Below are positions 1-6,764 of a stretch of DNA of 16,984 nt, in pieces. Each line of letters starts with the position of its first letter. The first letter of the stretch is position 1. Source of the DNA: JBOGED01 sp050743625 (GTDB taxonomy: Bacteria > Actinomycetota > Nitriliruptoria > Euzebyales > Egibacteraceae). The DNA lies in the NCBI GenBank assembly GCA_050743625.1, contig JBOGED010000523.1:1-16984 (forward strand), read 5' to 3'. The notes beneath the pieces were generated by a model. That model was not told the DNA's origin. It saw nothing but the letters and a program-made list of their open reading frames with translations, and did not search any database. The translations under genes were made by a program, and so were the position numbers.

Positions 1-3
1 GCG

Positions 4-79
4 CCCCGCTCGCAAGGCGCGCCGAGGGCGCATATCCGCAAGGCTCATATGTAAGCGAGGCGCAACGCCGCGAGCGGGG
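4..79. repeat. Nested inverted repeat / candidate structured RNA at the window edge
   Basis: A perfect 10-bp inverted repeat (CCCCGCTCGC at 4-13, GCGAGCGGGG at 70-79) encloses further pairings: 16-19 with 66-69, 21-23 with 59-61, and CATAT 31-35 with ATATG 47-51. Together they give one long, slightly bulged hairpin with an 11-nt apical loop. No T-run follows it, so it is not a typical intrinsic terminator. It does not look like the tRNA, SRP RNA or RNase P RNA sequences I know. It could be the 3' boundary of a gene outside the window, a dispersed palindromic repeat, or an RNA element. The rest of 80-150 holds nothing I recognise. Confidence 0.4.
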
Positions 80-150
80 ATGCAGGGTCGTCCGAATACC
101 AACGGATTTACGGATGGGGCCACTTAGCGCGAGGCCGCGGTCGGAACGAG

Positions 151-732
151 TCACCGTGGGGGGCGCAACCCAGCCAGAGTGACCTGGACGAGCCGGCGGA
201 CCGCGGCCACGGACGGCAGGCTGCTGGCGGCGGTGAGGGCGTGGAGGCAGTAGTTGGCGAGCTCGTCAGGCGCGACATCGTCGCGGAGGGCGCCGGTCTC
301 CGCGCCCTCGGCCAGCAGGTCTCGGATCATGTCGCGGACCCGCTGCTGCGCTCGGGCGACCCGCTCGTCTCGATGCAGGAGCGCCGCGAGTTCGGTGTCG
401 TGGTGCCCGTGGGGCTCGTGGGCGATGAGGGCGTAAGCCTCCAACACCGCTTCGAGTCGTTGGCCAGCGTGGCCAGCTTGGTCTCGGACTTCGGCGAGTT
501 GTGCGAGGTGGTCAGTGATCTGACGGTCGTGCCAGGCGAGCAGGATCGCTTCGACGTCAGGGAAGTACTTGTACAGCGTCGCACGTCCGATGCCGGTCTC
601 CTCTGCAATCCGCGACATTGTCACCGACAGCAGCCCGTGCTCGGCCACCAGCGCGGCGGTGGTGGCCAGAACCGCGTCGCGCACCGTGCGGCGGTGCGCC
701 TCGATCGTCTCGTTCCACAGCCTCGGCACCAC
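151..732 (-). CDS. TetR/AcrR-family transcriptional regulator
   Basis: This is a DNA-binding repressor-type protein of about 193 residues, a normal TetR length. The N-terminal helix-turn-helix is clear: an IAEETGIGRATLYKYFPDVE motif within the first 65 residues, preceded by the usual first helix (AVLATTAALVAEHG). The C-terminal part is all-helical and ligand-type specific, so no ligand can be guessed. I chose the GTG at 732 (another GTG follows at 729) because the open frame continues to 861 with a non-TetR-like, Arg/Ser-rich stretch that lies inside the promoter and start of the divergent methyltransferase gene. No strong Shine-Dalgarno precedes it. A TAATAC hexamer on the minus strand at 757-752 could be its -10 box. 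Divergent placement beside a methyltransferase gene suggests it controls that gene and itself. Confidence 0.85.
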   Translation of the reverse strand: MVPRLWNETIEAHRRTVRDAVLATTAALVAEHGLLSVTMSRIAEETGIGRATLYKYFPDVEAILLAWHDRQITDHLAQLAEVRDQAGHAGQRLEAVLEAYALIAHEPHGHHDTELAALLHRDERVARAQQRVRDMIRDLLAEGAETGALRDDVAPDELANYCLHALTAASSLPSVAAVRRLVQVTLAGLRPPR

Positions 733-768
733 ACCAGCATACGTGACGACGGTATTAGAACACCTTGA

Positions 769-799
769 TTGCACATCGACATACTGTCTCGTAAACTGT
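769..799 (+). promoter_or_regulatory. Sigma70-like promoter of the methyltransferase with possible TetR operator
   Basis: A TTGCAC -35 box (769-774) and a TAAACT -10 box (792-797) are separated by 17 nt, ideal spacing for the main sigma factor. Between and over them lie a small palindrome GACA-TAC-TGTC (778-788) and two direct ACTGT copies (783-787, 795-799). This is where a TetR-family repressor would be expected to bind. The promoter elements are read directly; the operator role is inferred from the divergent TetR gene. Confidence 0.5.
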
Positions 800-844
800 T
801 GCCCACGTGAACCTCGAGAACCACGCGCGACCGAGGAGACGCAC

Positions 845-1507
845 ATGGCTGACGCGCCCACCTACCCCGACGCCGGCGACGACACCGACCGCGCCGACGA
901 CCTGCGGGGCCCGCCGCGCGACCGGCGGCCCGAGGACTTCGACGCCCTCTACAGCGGCACACCCCCCTGGGACATTGGCCGGCCTCAGCCCACCTTCTTG
1001 GCCCTGGCCGAGGCTGGTGCCCTTCGAGGCCGGGTCCTCGATGTGGGCTGCGGCACCGGCGAGCATGCCCTCATGGCCGCCCGCCTCGGGCTCGACGCCA
1101 CCGGCGTCGACCTTGCCGCCACCGCCATCGACAAGGCCAAGGCCAAGGCCCAAGACCGGGGGCTGACCGCCCGCTTACTCGTCTGGAACGCCCTCGAGCT
1201 GGCCGCCCTCGGTGAGCGCTTCGGCACCGTCCTCGACTGTGGGCTGTTCCACATCTTCGCAGACGCCGAGCGTCCCGCCTTCGTCGACAGCCTCAGGGCC
1301 GTGGTACCCCCGGGCGGCCGTTACTTCATGCTCTGCTTCTCCGAGCACGAGCCGGGTGACTGGGGTCCTCGCCGGGTGACCCATGACGAGATTACGACGA
1401 GCTTCGCTCACGGGTGGCACGTCGACTCGATCGAGCCGGCCCTGATCGACATCACCCTCGATCCCGGCAGCGCCCACGCCTGGCTCGCCGCCCTCACCCG
1501 CACCTGA
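845..1507 (+). CDS. Class I SAM-dependent methyltransferase, thiopurine S-methyltransferase-like
   Basis: A 220-residue methyltransferase. The GTPPWDIGRPQP segment (residues 38-49) is typical of the TPMT-like group that methylates thiols, halides or related small nucleophiles. SAM motif I is VLDVGCGTGEHA (64-75), followed by the acidic end of strand 2 (GVDLA), the DCGLFHIF segment and VVPPGGRYFMLCFS. The ATG at 845 has a GAGGAG Shine-Dalgarno six bases upstream; the same open frame extends upstream through the promoter and is not used. Residues 1-28 (MADAPTYPDAGDDT and on) are an acidic, probably disordered extension. It is shared at DNA level with the next small gene and is probably not part of the enzyme core. 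The divergent TetR gene is the likely regulator. The substrate cannot be told from sequence; detoxification of a thiol or halide is a family-based guess. Confidence 0.85.
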   Translation: MADAPTYPDAGDDTDRADDLRGPPRDRRPEDFDALYSGTPPWDIGRPQPTFLALAEAGALRGRVLDVGCGTGEHALMAARLGLDATGVDLAATAIDKAKAKAQDRGLTARLLVWNALELAALGERFGTVLDCGLFHIFADAERPAFVDSLRAVVPPGGRYFMLCFSEHEPGDWGPRRVTHDEITTSFAHGWHVDSIEPALIDITLDPGSAHAWLAALTRT

Positions 1508-1515
1508 GCTTGACG

Positions 1516-1580
1516 ACCACGCGCGACAGGAGACGCACATGGCTGACCCGCCCTCTACCCTGACGTCGGTGACGACACCG
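1516..1580 (+). repeat. Second copy of the methyltransferase start region (RBS plus first codons)
   Basis: Bases 820-887 and 1516-1580 are related copies. ACCACGCGCGAC is identical in both, then a 20-bp identical block holding the Shine-Dalgarno and ATG-GCT-GAC start (834-853 and 1528-1547), then a diverged stretch ending in an identical GACGACACCG. The second copy is 3 nt shorter: 2 nt in the leader and 1 nt just after codon five. The 1-nt loss puts the downstream membrane protein out of frame with this start codon. Confidence 0.8.
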
Positions 1581-1783
1581 GCGTGCGGCCCGACCGTGGA
1601 TCAACTACTGACACACCACGCTGGGTGAAGGTGTTCGGGATCATCGCGGGCGTCGGGGTCCTGCTGGTCGTCATCCTGCTCCTCATCGGCGGCCCCGGTG
1701 GTGGCCACGGCCCCGGTCGCCACGCACCGTCCGGTGACACACCGGCCTCCAGCGTCACAGAACGCGGCGTGCAACAGCCATGA
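1539..1783 (+). pseudogene. Small single-TM membrane protein, frameshifted near its start
   Basis: The ATG at 1539 has a good AGGAG ribosome site, but its frame stops after about 29 codons. If one base is restored near 1555, the frame reads MADPP-x-YPDVGDDTGVRPDRG and then continues to the TGA at 1781. It then passes through TPRWVKVFGIIAGVGVLLVV, a single transmembrane helix of about 20 residues, and a Gly/His/Pro-rich tail (GGPGGGHGPGRHAPSG). The intact frame could start only at a GTG at 1583, which has no ribosome site. From memory, small proteins with the same MADPP-YPD-GDDTG / TPRWVKVFGI / GHGPGRH pattern occur before DUF2269-like membrane genes in other actinobacteria; I could not check this. 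The stop overlaps the next start (ATGA), so the two genes were probably coupled. A sequencing error is an alternative to real decay. Confidence 0.6.
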
Positions 1784-2250
1784 CCATGACACCCCGCCTT
1801 CGCAAGTTCGCGCTTACCGCGCATGCCACGTCCTCGGTCGGCTGGCTCGGCGCGGTCGTGGTCTTCCTCGCTCTCGCCGTCGTCGGCTTAACCAGCCAGG
1901 ATGCGCAGACGGTGCGTGGCGCCTATCTCGTGATGGAGCCGGCCGCGTGGTTCGTCCTCCCGCTAGCGATTGCTTCGCTGCTCACCGGGCTGGTCTCGTC
2001 GCTGGGCACCACGTGGGGTTTGTTCCGGCACTATTGGGTCTTGTTCAAACCCTGATATCCGTCCTTGCCACCATCGTCTTGCTGCGATACATGGAGACAT
2101 TTCGCTTCATAGCAGGCGTGGCGGCAGATCCGAGCGCCGATCTCGGTGTGGTGCGCAACACATCCCCCAGGTTCCACGCCGCGCTCGCCCTACTGGCGTT
2201 GCTCGTAGCCACGGTGCTGGCGGTCTACAAGCCGCGGGATGTGGCGCCTC
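1780..2250 (+). pseudogene. DUF2269-like four-TM membrane protein, frameshifted
   Basis: The ATG at 1780 overlaps the preceding TGA. The first part (MTMTPRLRKFALTAHATSSV and on) gives two transmembrane helices, then runs to HYWVLFKP and a TGA at 2053-2055. In the frame one base over, the missing half is plainly present: TLISVLATIVLLRYMETF, a polar loop (FIAGVAADPSADLG), then FHAALALLALLVATVLAVYK and PRDV. Joined, they make a four-helix integral membrane protein of about 155 residues, the size of DUF2269-like proteins. The break lies at about 2046-2052 (AAACCC). After about 2250 the sequence no longer resembles a membrane protein, so the true C-terminus is unclear and may also be lost. Function is unknown. 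Together with the upstream frameshift this suggests a decaying pair, or two assembly errors. Confidence 0.65.
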
Positions 2251-2277
2251 ACGCGAGGTTGCTCGTGCGATGTGCCG

Positions 2278-2299
2278 TCTCGGGCGCATGCGCCCGAGA
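2278..2299. terminator. Perfect 22-bp palindrome, possible bidirectional terminator
   Basis: TCTCGGGCGCA at 2278-2288 is followed directly by its exact complement TGCGCCCGAGA at 2289-2299. It lies between the decayed membrane protein gene and the methyltransferase fusion gene. No T-run follows, so it is either a factor-assisted terminator-type hairpin or a dimeric protein site. The rest of 2250-2403 has an AT-rich patch (CATTATTTAT at 2361-2370) that could carry a -10 box, but no convincing -35 box and no riboswitch I recognise. Confidence 0.4.
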
Positions 2300-2403
2300 T
2301 CGCACACCCGCCTTGGCCGGGCGCCCTCCCCAGCGATCACCGAACCACGACAAATCGTCACATTATTTATGCCCAGCTCCTAAGTCCCTGGCCACAAGAG
2401 AGC

Positions 2404-4296
2404 GTGTACGCGATAGTGGACGCAGTGCGCCAGCCCGGATCGGTCCTACGGAGTTTTCTTGCCGAGCGGGTCGTCGTGTGCGACGGGGCGATGGGCACGA
2501 TGCTGCACGCGGCCGGGATCCCGTTGGACAGGTGGTGGCCCGAGCTGAACATCTCCCGGCCTGACCTGGTCCGGGACGTGCACACGGCCTATGCGCGGGC
2601 GGGCGCCACGATCCTGCAGACCAATACGTTCGGTGCGAACCGGCTCCGGTTGGCTGGCGTTGATCCCGACCTTTCGGTCTCAGAGATCAACATCGCCGGC
2701 GCAAGGCTGGCGAAGCTGGCCGCCGAGCAGGCAGAGCACCCGGTGCTGGTGGCCGGCTCGGTCGGTCCGGCCACCAGCACGTCAGCCACCGGAGGGCACG
2801 CTCGCGAGACCGCGCTGCGCGAGCAGATCGCGGCACTGGCCGACTGGGTGGACCTGCTGCTCTTAGAAACGTTCGGAGATCTCGAGTCGTTGGTCCGGGC
2901 CATCGAGCTCGCCAAAGAAGAGAGCGACCTGGAGATCATCGCCCAGCTGACCTTCGGCCCCGATCGCAGGACGCTGCGCGGTGAGCACCCGCGGGAGGTC
3001 GCTGGAGTGCTCGCCTCACAGGGCGTCCTCGCGCTCGGCGCGAACTGCACGGTCGGCCCCGCCGTGCTACAGGATGTCGTCGTCGAGCTGGCGGCCGCGA
3101 CTACCCTCCCGGTGTCGGTCCAGCCGAATGCGGGCGCGCCACAGCGCCGCGGTCGCCAGGTCCGGTATGCCCGCAACGCCGAGTATTTCGGGACCGCGGC
3201 GACCGCGTTCGCGGCCGGGGGCGCGGCGATCGTGGGAGGCTGTTGCGGCACCACCCCCGCGCACATCACCGCGATCGCCCGGTCGGTCGATTCCTTGACG
3301 CCCTCGCGTCGGAGGCCGGAACCCGAGGACCCGACTCCCATAGGCGAGCTCTCGCCGATCCGCCTGGTAGGGCACGCCGCGACCGGAACGGTCCGCCGAG
3401 CCCGACCGTCCCTCCTCCCCAGCTGGCCTGCTCCGGACGGCTTCATGGTGGTCATCGGGCTGCCCGTCCCCCGCGGCGACGAGGTCGACGAGTTCGTCGG
3501 TCATGCGGAACGGCTGCTGAGCGCGGGCGCCGACGCGTTGGCGATCACCACCCCACGGTCACAGACCGCGCGGGTGAACCCAATCGGCGCCGCGATCGTC
3601 CTGAGGGAACGGCTGGGTGTCGAGGTCATGCTGCCGGCGGAGGCCGCGGACCGGAGCCTGGCCGCGCTGCAAGCCGACCTGCTCGGTGCCCATGCCCTGG
3701 GACTGCGCATCGTCGTGTGCCGGACAGGCACTCCATTCGTCGCGGGCGACTATCCGGATCTCGGCAACCCATGGGAGGTCGATTCGGTCGGGCTGATCGG
3801 CGCGTTGACCGGGCTCAATAGGGGTCTGGACTGGCGTGGTGTGGCGACCGACGAGCACACCCGATTCGTGATCGGCGGTTCGGTGCGCACGTGGGCCGCT
3901 GACACCGACCGTGAGCTGAATCGCGCCGAGGCCAAGGCCCGCGCGGGAGCGCACTTCCTGGTCACCGACGTGATCTACGACGTCGAGAGGGCGGGCCGCT
4001 TCCTCAGGCGGCTGCCGACCCGCGGCGTCGACGTCCCCGTGCTCGCCACGCTCGCGCCGTTCGACGACGTCCGCACCGTTGAGGCGCTCAGCCACGAAAC
4101 CCCCGAAGTGGCGATCCCACAGTGGGCGATCGAGACCATACGCAGCTCTCAGGAGCGCCCGCGACGCACGATCGAGATCGCGGTCCAGACGGTCGAGAAA
4201 CTGCGCGATGTGGTCTCGGGTGTCGTCGTCAGGCTGCCCACCGCGCCGGACGAGCACGTGGTCGATCTCGTCCAGATGCTGGCTCGAACGCGGTGA
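2404..4296 (+). CDS. Homocysteine S-methyltransferase fused to a degenerate MTHFR-like domain
   Basis: About 630 residues with the domain order of Bacillus YitJ: homocysteine S-methyltransferase, then methylenetetrahydrofolate reductase. The N-terminal barrel looks intact: CDGAMGTML (26-34), QTNTFGANRLRL, and all three zinc cysteines (C215 in GANCTVGP, C280-C281 in GGCCGTTP). The C-terminal half (about 345-630) aligns along its length with the MTHFR barrel (ADLLGAHALGLR, AGDYPDLGNPWEVDSVGLI, DVERAGRFLRRL), but key positions differ. The strand-1 catalytic Glu is Gly (G352), the TGDPP Asp is Thr (T443, in RTGTPF), the folate-binding Gln of the TQ motif is Asp (D522, in LVTDVIYD), and the HVTCRD stretch is lost. 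So transfer of a methyl group to a zinc-bound thiol is likely, but flavin-dependent reduction is doubtful. I chose the GTG at 2404 (AAGAG just upstream); GTG at 2416 or 2425 are alternatives. The frame to 2239 runs through the palindrome and is unlikely to be used. Confidence 0.8.
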   Translation: MYAIVDAVRQPGSVLRSFLAERVVVCDGAMGTMLHAAGIPLDRWWPELNISRPDLVRDVHTAYARAGATILQTNTFGANRLRLAGVDPDLSVSEINIAGARLAKLAAEQAEHPVLVAGSVGPATSTSATGGHARETALREQIAALADWVDLLLLETFGDLESLVRAIELAKEESDLEIIAQLTFGPDRRTLRGEHPREVAGVLASQGVLALGANCTVGPAVLQDVVVELAAATTLPVSVQPNAGAPQRRGRQVRYARNAEYFGTAATAFAAGGAAIVGGCCGTTPAHITAIARSVDSLTPSRRRPEPEDPTPIGELSPIRLVGHAATGTVRRARPSLLPSWPAPDGFMVVIGLPVPRGDEVDEFVGHAERLLSAGADALAITTPRSQTARVNPIGAAIVLRERLGVEVMLPAEAADRSLAALQADLLGAHALGLRIVVCRTGTPFVAGDYPDLGNPWEVDSVGLIGALTGLNRGLDWRGVATDEHTRFVIGGSVRTWAADTDRELNRAEAKARAGAHFLVTDVIYDVERAGRFLRRLPTRGVDVPVLATLAPFDDVRTVEALSHETPEVAIPQWAIETIRSSQERPRRTIEIAVQTVEKLRDVVSGVVVRLPTAPDEHVVDLVQMLARTR

Positions 4297-5603
4297 CCGC
4301 CTACGGCCAGCCGGACGTGCTGCGGGGTCTCTCCCGGCAGAACTCCACATACCGGCGAGTGATCGAGGTCTGCGACGACCTGGCCGACGCCGCGTTGACC
4401 GGTTGCGGACCGGAGCGGCTGACCGAGGTCTTTGCCGGCCGGGTCGGCAAGCGCGTCGTCCTCCTCGACCCGTTGTTCCAGCTGCGGGCACAGTCCGGCT
4501 CGGGCGGGGTCTTCCTGGGGCTTGCCCCGACCGGCACCGATCCCAGCGTGGACCGGCTCCTCCGCGCGCTCCGGTCCCAGCGCCGGCCGATGCGGATACC
4601 GGCGGTGCCCGGCTCGTGCCTGGAACGCGCATGCCTGGTCACGCCTGTCGTGGTGCGTGACCAGACGCTCGGCTACCTGCTCGTCCTCGACGACGCCGAC
4701 GGCCCTGAGCCCGACGACGCCGACCTCCTGACCATCACCTACGCGGCCACACTGTTCGCGCTGACGTTGGCTCACGAGACCACCAGCGCCGAGCTGGAGC
4801 TCCGGCTGCGCAGCGCGGTCGTGGACGAGTTAGTGTCGGGCCACTTCCTCGATACCCAGGACGCGCAGCGCAAGGCGGCTTCGCTGGGATTGCGCGTCGA
4901 TGAACCGTTCAGGGTAGGTGTGGTCCGCTTGAGCCCGACACCACCTGGCGGTCAACCGGCGCGGGTGCTCGACCACCGAGCGATTGAGGAGTTCGCCCAC
5001 CGGGTGTCATCTGGCGCCCGCGGGACCGTCGTCGCGGTCCGCGAGTCGGACATCGTCGCGATCATCCCGGAGGTCGGTTCCCCACGCGGCTTGACGCAGC
5101 CGTCGCGCCCTGCCCGGGATGGCGAGTCAACCTGCGGCTTAAGCGAGATCCTCACCGCACCCGACCAGGCACCGCGCGGCTTTCGGCAGGCGGAGATGGC
5201 GGTCGAGTTCGGCGTCCGGCTGGGCCGCGCGGGCGAGACGATTCCCTACACCGAGCTTGGCATCTACCGGTTGTTGCTCGAGATCGGTGACCTCTCCCAC
5301 CTCGGGCGCTTCGCCGAAGACGTGCTGGGATCCTTGGTCGCCTACGACGTCACGCACAAGCAGGACCTCATCCGCACCCTCTCGGTCTACCTGCACCACC
5401 ACGGCAGCCTCAAACAGACCGCGCGAACACTTCAGGTCCACGCCAACACCATTGCCTATCGCGTCCAACGAATTCAGCACATCACCACCCTCGACCTCTC
5501 CGACCCCGAAGACCGCTTGATGGCCCACGTCGCGGTAAAGATCGTCGAGTCCCTCCGCGTCACCACCGAGGCCGCTGATGTGCCCCCGTCGATGACCGGT
5601 TAG
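4293..5603 (+). CDS. PucR/CdaR-family transcriptional regulator
   Basis: A 436-residue regulator. The C-terminus (about 359-417) is the PucR-type HTH_30 domain, with the features LIRTLSVYLHHHGSLKQTAR and then VHANTIAYRVQRI. The middle (about 165-340) resembles the CdaR GGDEF-like region, and the N-terminus (about 30-160, with VVLLDPLFQLRAQSG and TPVVVRDQTLGYLLVLDD) looks like a GAF/PAS-type sensor fold. The GTG start overlaps the stop of the methyltransferase fusion (GTGA), so the two are translationally coupled and form one operon. The open frame upstream to 4122 lies inside the fusion gene and is not used. PucR-family proteins usually activate catabolic genes in response to a small ligand. 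The obvious targets here are its own operon and the divergent MTHFR/fhs promoter. The ligand is unknown. Confidence 0.9.
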   Translation: MTAYGQPDVLRGLSRQNSTYRRVIEVCDDLADAALTGCGPERLTEVFAGRVGKRVVLLDPLFQLRAQSGSGGVFLGLAPTGTDPSVDRLLRALRSQRRPMRIPAVPGSCLERACLVTPVVVRDQTLGYLLVLDDADGPEPDDADLLTITYAATLFALTLAHETTSAELELRLRSAVVDELVSGHFLDTQDAQRKAASLGLRVDEPFRVGVVRLSPTPPGGQPARVLDHRAIEEFAHRVSSGARGTVVAVRESDIVAIIPEVGSPRGLTQPSRPARDGESTCGLSEILTAPDQAPRGFRQAEMAVEFGVRLGRAGETIPYTELGIYRLLLEIGDLSHLGRFAEDVLGSLVAYDVTHKQDLIRTLSVYLHHHGSLKQTARTLQVHANTIAYRVQRIQHITTLDLSDPEDRLMAHVAVKIVESLRVTTEAADVPPSMTG

Positions 5604-5611
5604 TCAGACCC

Positions 5612-5637
5612 GGGGCTTCGCCCCCGCTCGACGAGCG
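5612..5637. terminator. Short hairpins between convergent genes (bidirectional terminator region)
   Basis: Between the PucR gene and the convergent MTHFR gene lie GGGGC-TTC-GCCCC (5612-5624) and the perfect palindrome CGCTCG-A-CGAGCG (5625-5637). Within the next 45 bases there are also CCCC-gaaca-GGGG and GCACGCGTGC. None has a T-run. In this GC-rich setting they are plausible terminators for both strands. Confidence 0.4.
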
Positions 5638-5690
5638 TGTCAGGCATGACGCCTTCCCCGAACAGGGGCAAGCACGCGTGCGGCGGGCAG

Positions 5691-6599
5691 CTACACCGGG
5701 GCCTTGTCTGGCGCCCAGTAGGCGAGCATCTCGGAGAAGGTCTCGAAGGCCGGTTTTGCGACCCCGTAGGGAGCCTCGAGGTGGATGCTCAGGGGGAAGC
5801 CGAGGGCTCCGACGCCGTCGATGACCCGCTTGTAGAGCTCCACGAGCAGCGTTGTTTTCTCCTCTTGTGAGCTGTCCGCGAGCTTGGCGACGAATGCTTG
5901 CTCCTTCTCGACGGCTTCGTTGCCCGGGTCCTGGATCAGCCAGTTGATGAGCTTCACCCGGCTTTCGAACTTGGGGACGTAGCCGAACGACAGCAGGATC
6001 TCGGGGCGGTGTGGGGTGGTTCGAGCAAACTCGGAGAGGAACCCGACGACCGCGTCGGAGTAGAGCAGTTGCGTCATGCCGAACGTGGCGCCGCGCTCGC
6101 ACTTGAAGTTGAAGCGGCCGTGCTCTTGGTCGCGAGTCGGGATGAGAATGACCCCGCGGTTCTCGACGAGGTGCTGGTAGTCGGCGAGCGCGTCGGTCGG
6201 CGCGACGCCGGGACCCTCGCCATCGGCCATGGTGCGGGGGACGCCAACGAAGATGACGCCCTCGATCCCCGCGGCTCTGAGGCTTTCCAGCCGCGCGGTA
6301 AGCGCCTCCGGGCCCATGAATGCGGTGACCTGGGTGCAAAGACCAGCGATGGGGGTCAGCTCGGGCTGGATGGCGTTCCAGAAATCCAAGGTGTCCATCT
6401 TGGGCTTCATCTCGAGTGGGCGGTCGTCCTCCTCGGCGATGAGGCCAGGGATCATCACGTGCCCGATACGGCCCTGGATACCGCATGCGCGGGAGTGCTC
6501 CAGGACCTTATGCGCTTCCTCGATGGCCTTCTCGGTGCCGTCCTCGATGTTGGGGGGGACCAACTCGAACGCGATGGTCTTCATGTCGACAGTGTCCAT
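5691..6599 (-). CDS. Methylenetetrahydrofolate reductase family protein (non-canonical, MetF-like)
   Basis: A 302-residue single-domain barrel that would convert between methylene-THF and methyl-THF. AFELVPP (10-16) carries the strand-1 Glu (E12) at the position of the catalytic Glu of classical MetF. GVIFVGVPRTMADGEGPG (114-131) occupies the place of the RGDPP loop. FGMTQLLYSD (173-182) holds the folate-binding TQ pair (Q177). The classical HLTCRD flavin stretch is not recognisable. Divergent, flavin-independent MTHFRs are known from mycobacteria and this protein may belong to that kind; that is inference. An AGG lies directly against the ATG at 6599, so ATG 6584 (MKTIAFELVPP) is an equally good start. 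It is divergent from fhs with a 165-bp shared promoter region and convergent with the PucR gene. Confidence 0.8.
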   Translation of the reverse strand: MDTVDMKTIAFELVPPNIEDGTEKAIEEAHKVLEHSRACGIQGRIGHVMIPGLIAEEDDRPLEMKPKMDTLDFWNAIQPELTPIAGLCTQVTAFMGPEALTARLESLRAAGIEGVIFVGVPRTMADGEGPGVAPTDALADYQHLVENRGVILIPTRDQEHGRFNFKCERGATFGMTQLLYSDAVVGFLSEFARTTPHRPEILLSFGYVPKFESRVKLINWLIQDPGNEAVEKEQAFVAKLADSSQEEKTTLLVELYKRVIDGVGALGFPLSIHLEAPYGVAKPAFETFSEMLAYWAPDKAPV

Positions 6600-6618
6600 C
6601 CTTCGTCAACCGGGAAAC

Positions 6619-6676
6619 GAGCGGTCTTACGTGGGCATCTTACGGCCCGTGCGAGACAGAGCGGTCTGTCTAAGAT
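6619..6676. promoter_or_regulatory. Shared divergent promoter and operator of the MTHFR and fhs genes
   Basis: Two identical TAAGAT -10 boxes point away from each other: plus strand 6671-6676 towards fhs, minus strand 6642-6637 towards the MTHFR gene. The 28 bp between them hold most of an 18-bp inverted repeat AGACAGA-GCGG-TCTGTCT (6654-6671). GAGCGGTCT from its centre (6659-6667) recurs exactly at 6619-6627, 40 bp away. Neither promoter has a recognisable -35 box, as expected for activator-dependent promoters. The candidate activator is the neighbouring PucR protein. The elements are visible; the regulator assignment is inference. Confidence 0.5.
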
Positions 6677-6764
6677 CTCTTTGCGGCGAGGTGCTGAAGC
6701 CCGGCATCATGTGCCCCGCTCGTGTGCAATGACGCGCCCGAAATCCGAACCTATGGAGGCGGAT

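Noticed and set aside
569..844. Upstream extension of the methyltransferase frame
   Set aside because: It overlaps the TetR gene and the promoter; the ATG at 845 has a clear ribosome site.
2043..2055. Programmed ribosomal frameshift in the DUF2269-like gene
   Set aside because: AAACCC is a weakly slippery run, but there is no convincing downstream pseudoknot. The neighbouring gene has its own frameshift, so decay or sequencing error is simpler.
2239..2403. Upstream extension of the fusion gene frame
   Set aside because: It crosses a 22-bp palindrome and low-similarity sequence. The homocysteine methyltransferase domain begins shortly after 2425.
2300..2403. SAM or cobalamin riboswitch in front of the methyltransferase fusion
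   Set aside because: I could find none of the conserved core motifs, and the gap is short.
3559..4632. 357-codon open frame on the minus strand across the fusion and PucR genes
   Set aside because: Arg/Pro-rich shadow of two well-supported genes, with no family resemblance.
5898..6764. Upstream extension of the fhs reading frame
   Set aside because: It runs antisense through the MTHFR gene and the divergent promoter. The fhs family starts near 6765, which has a good ribosome site.
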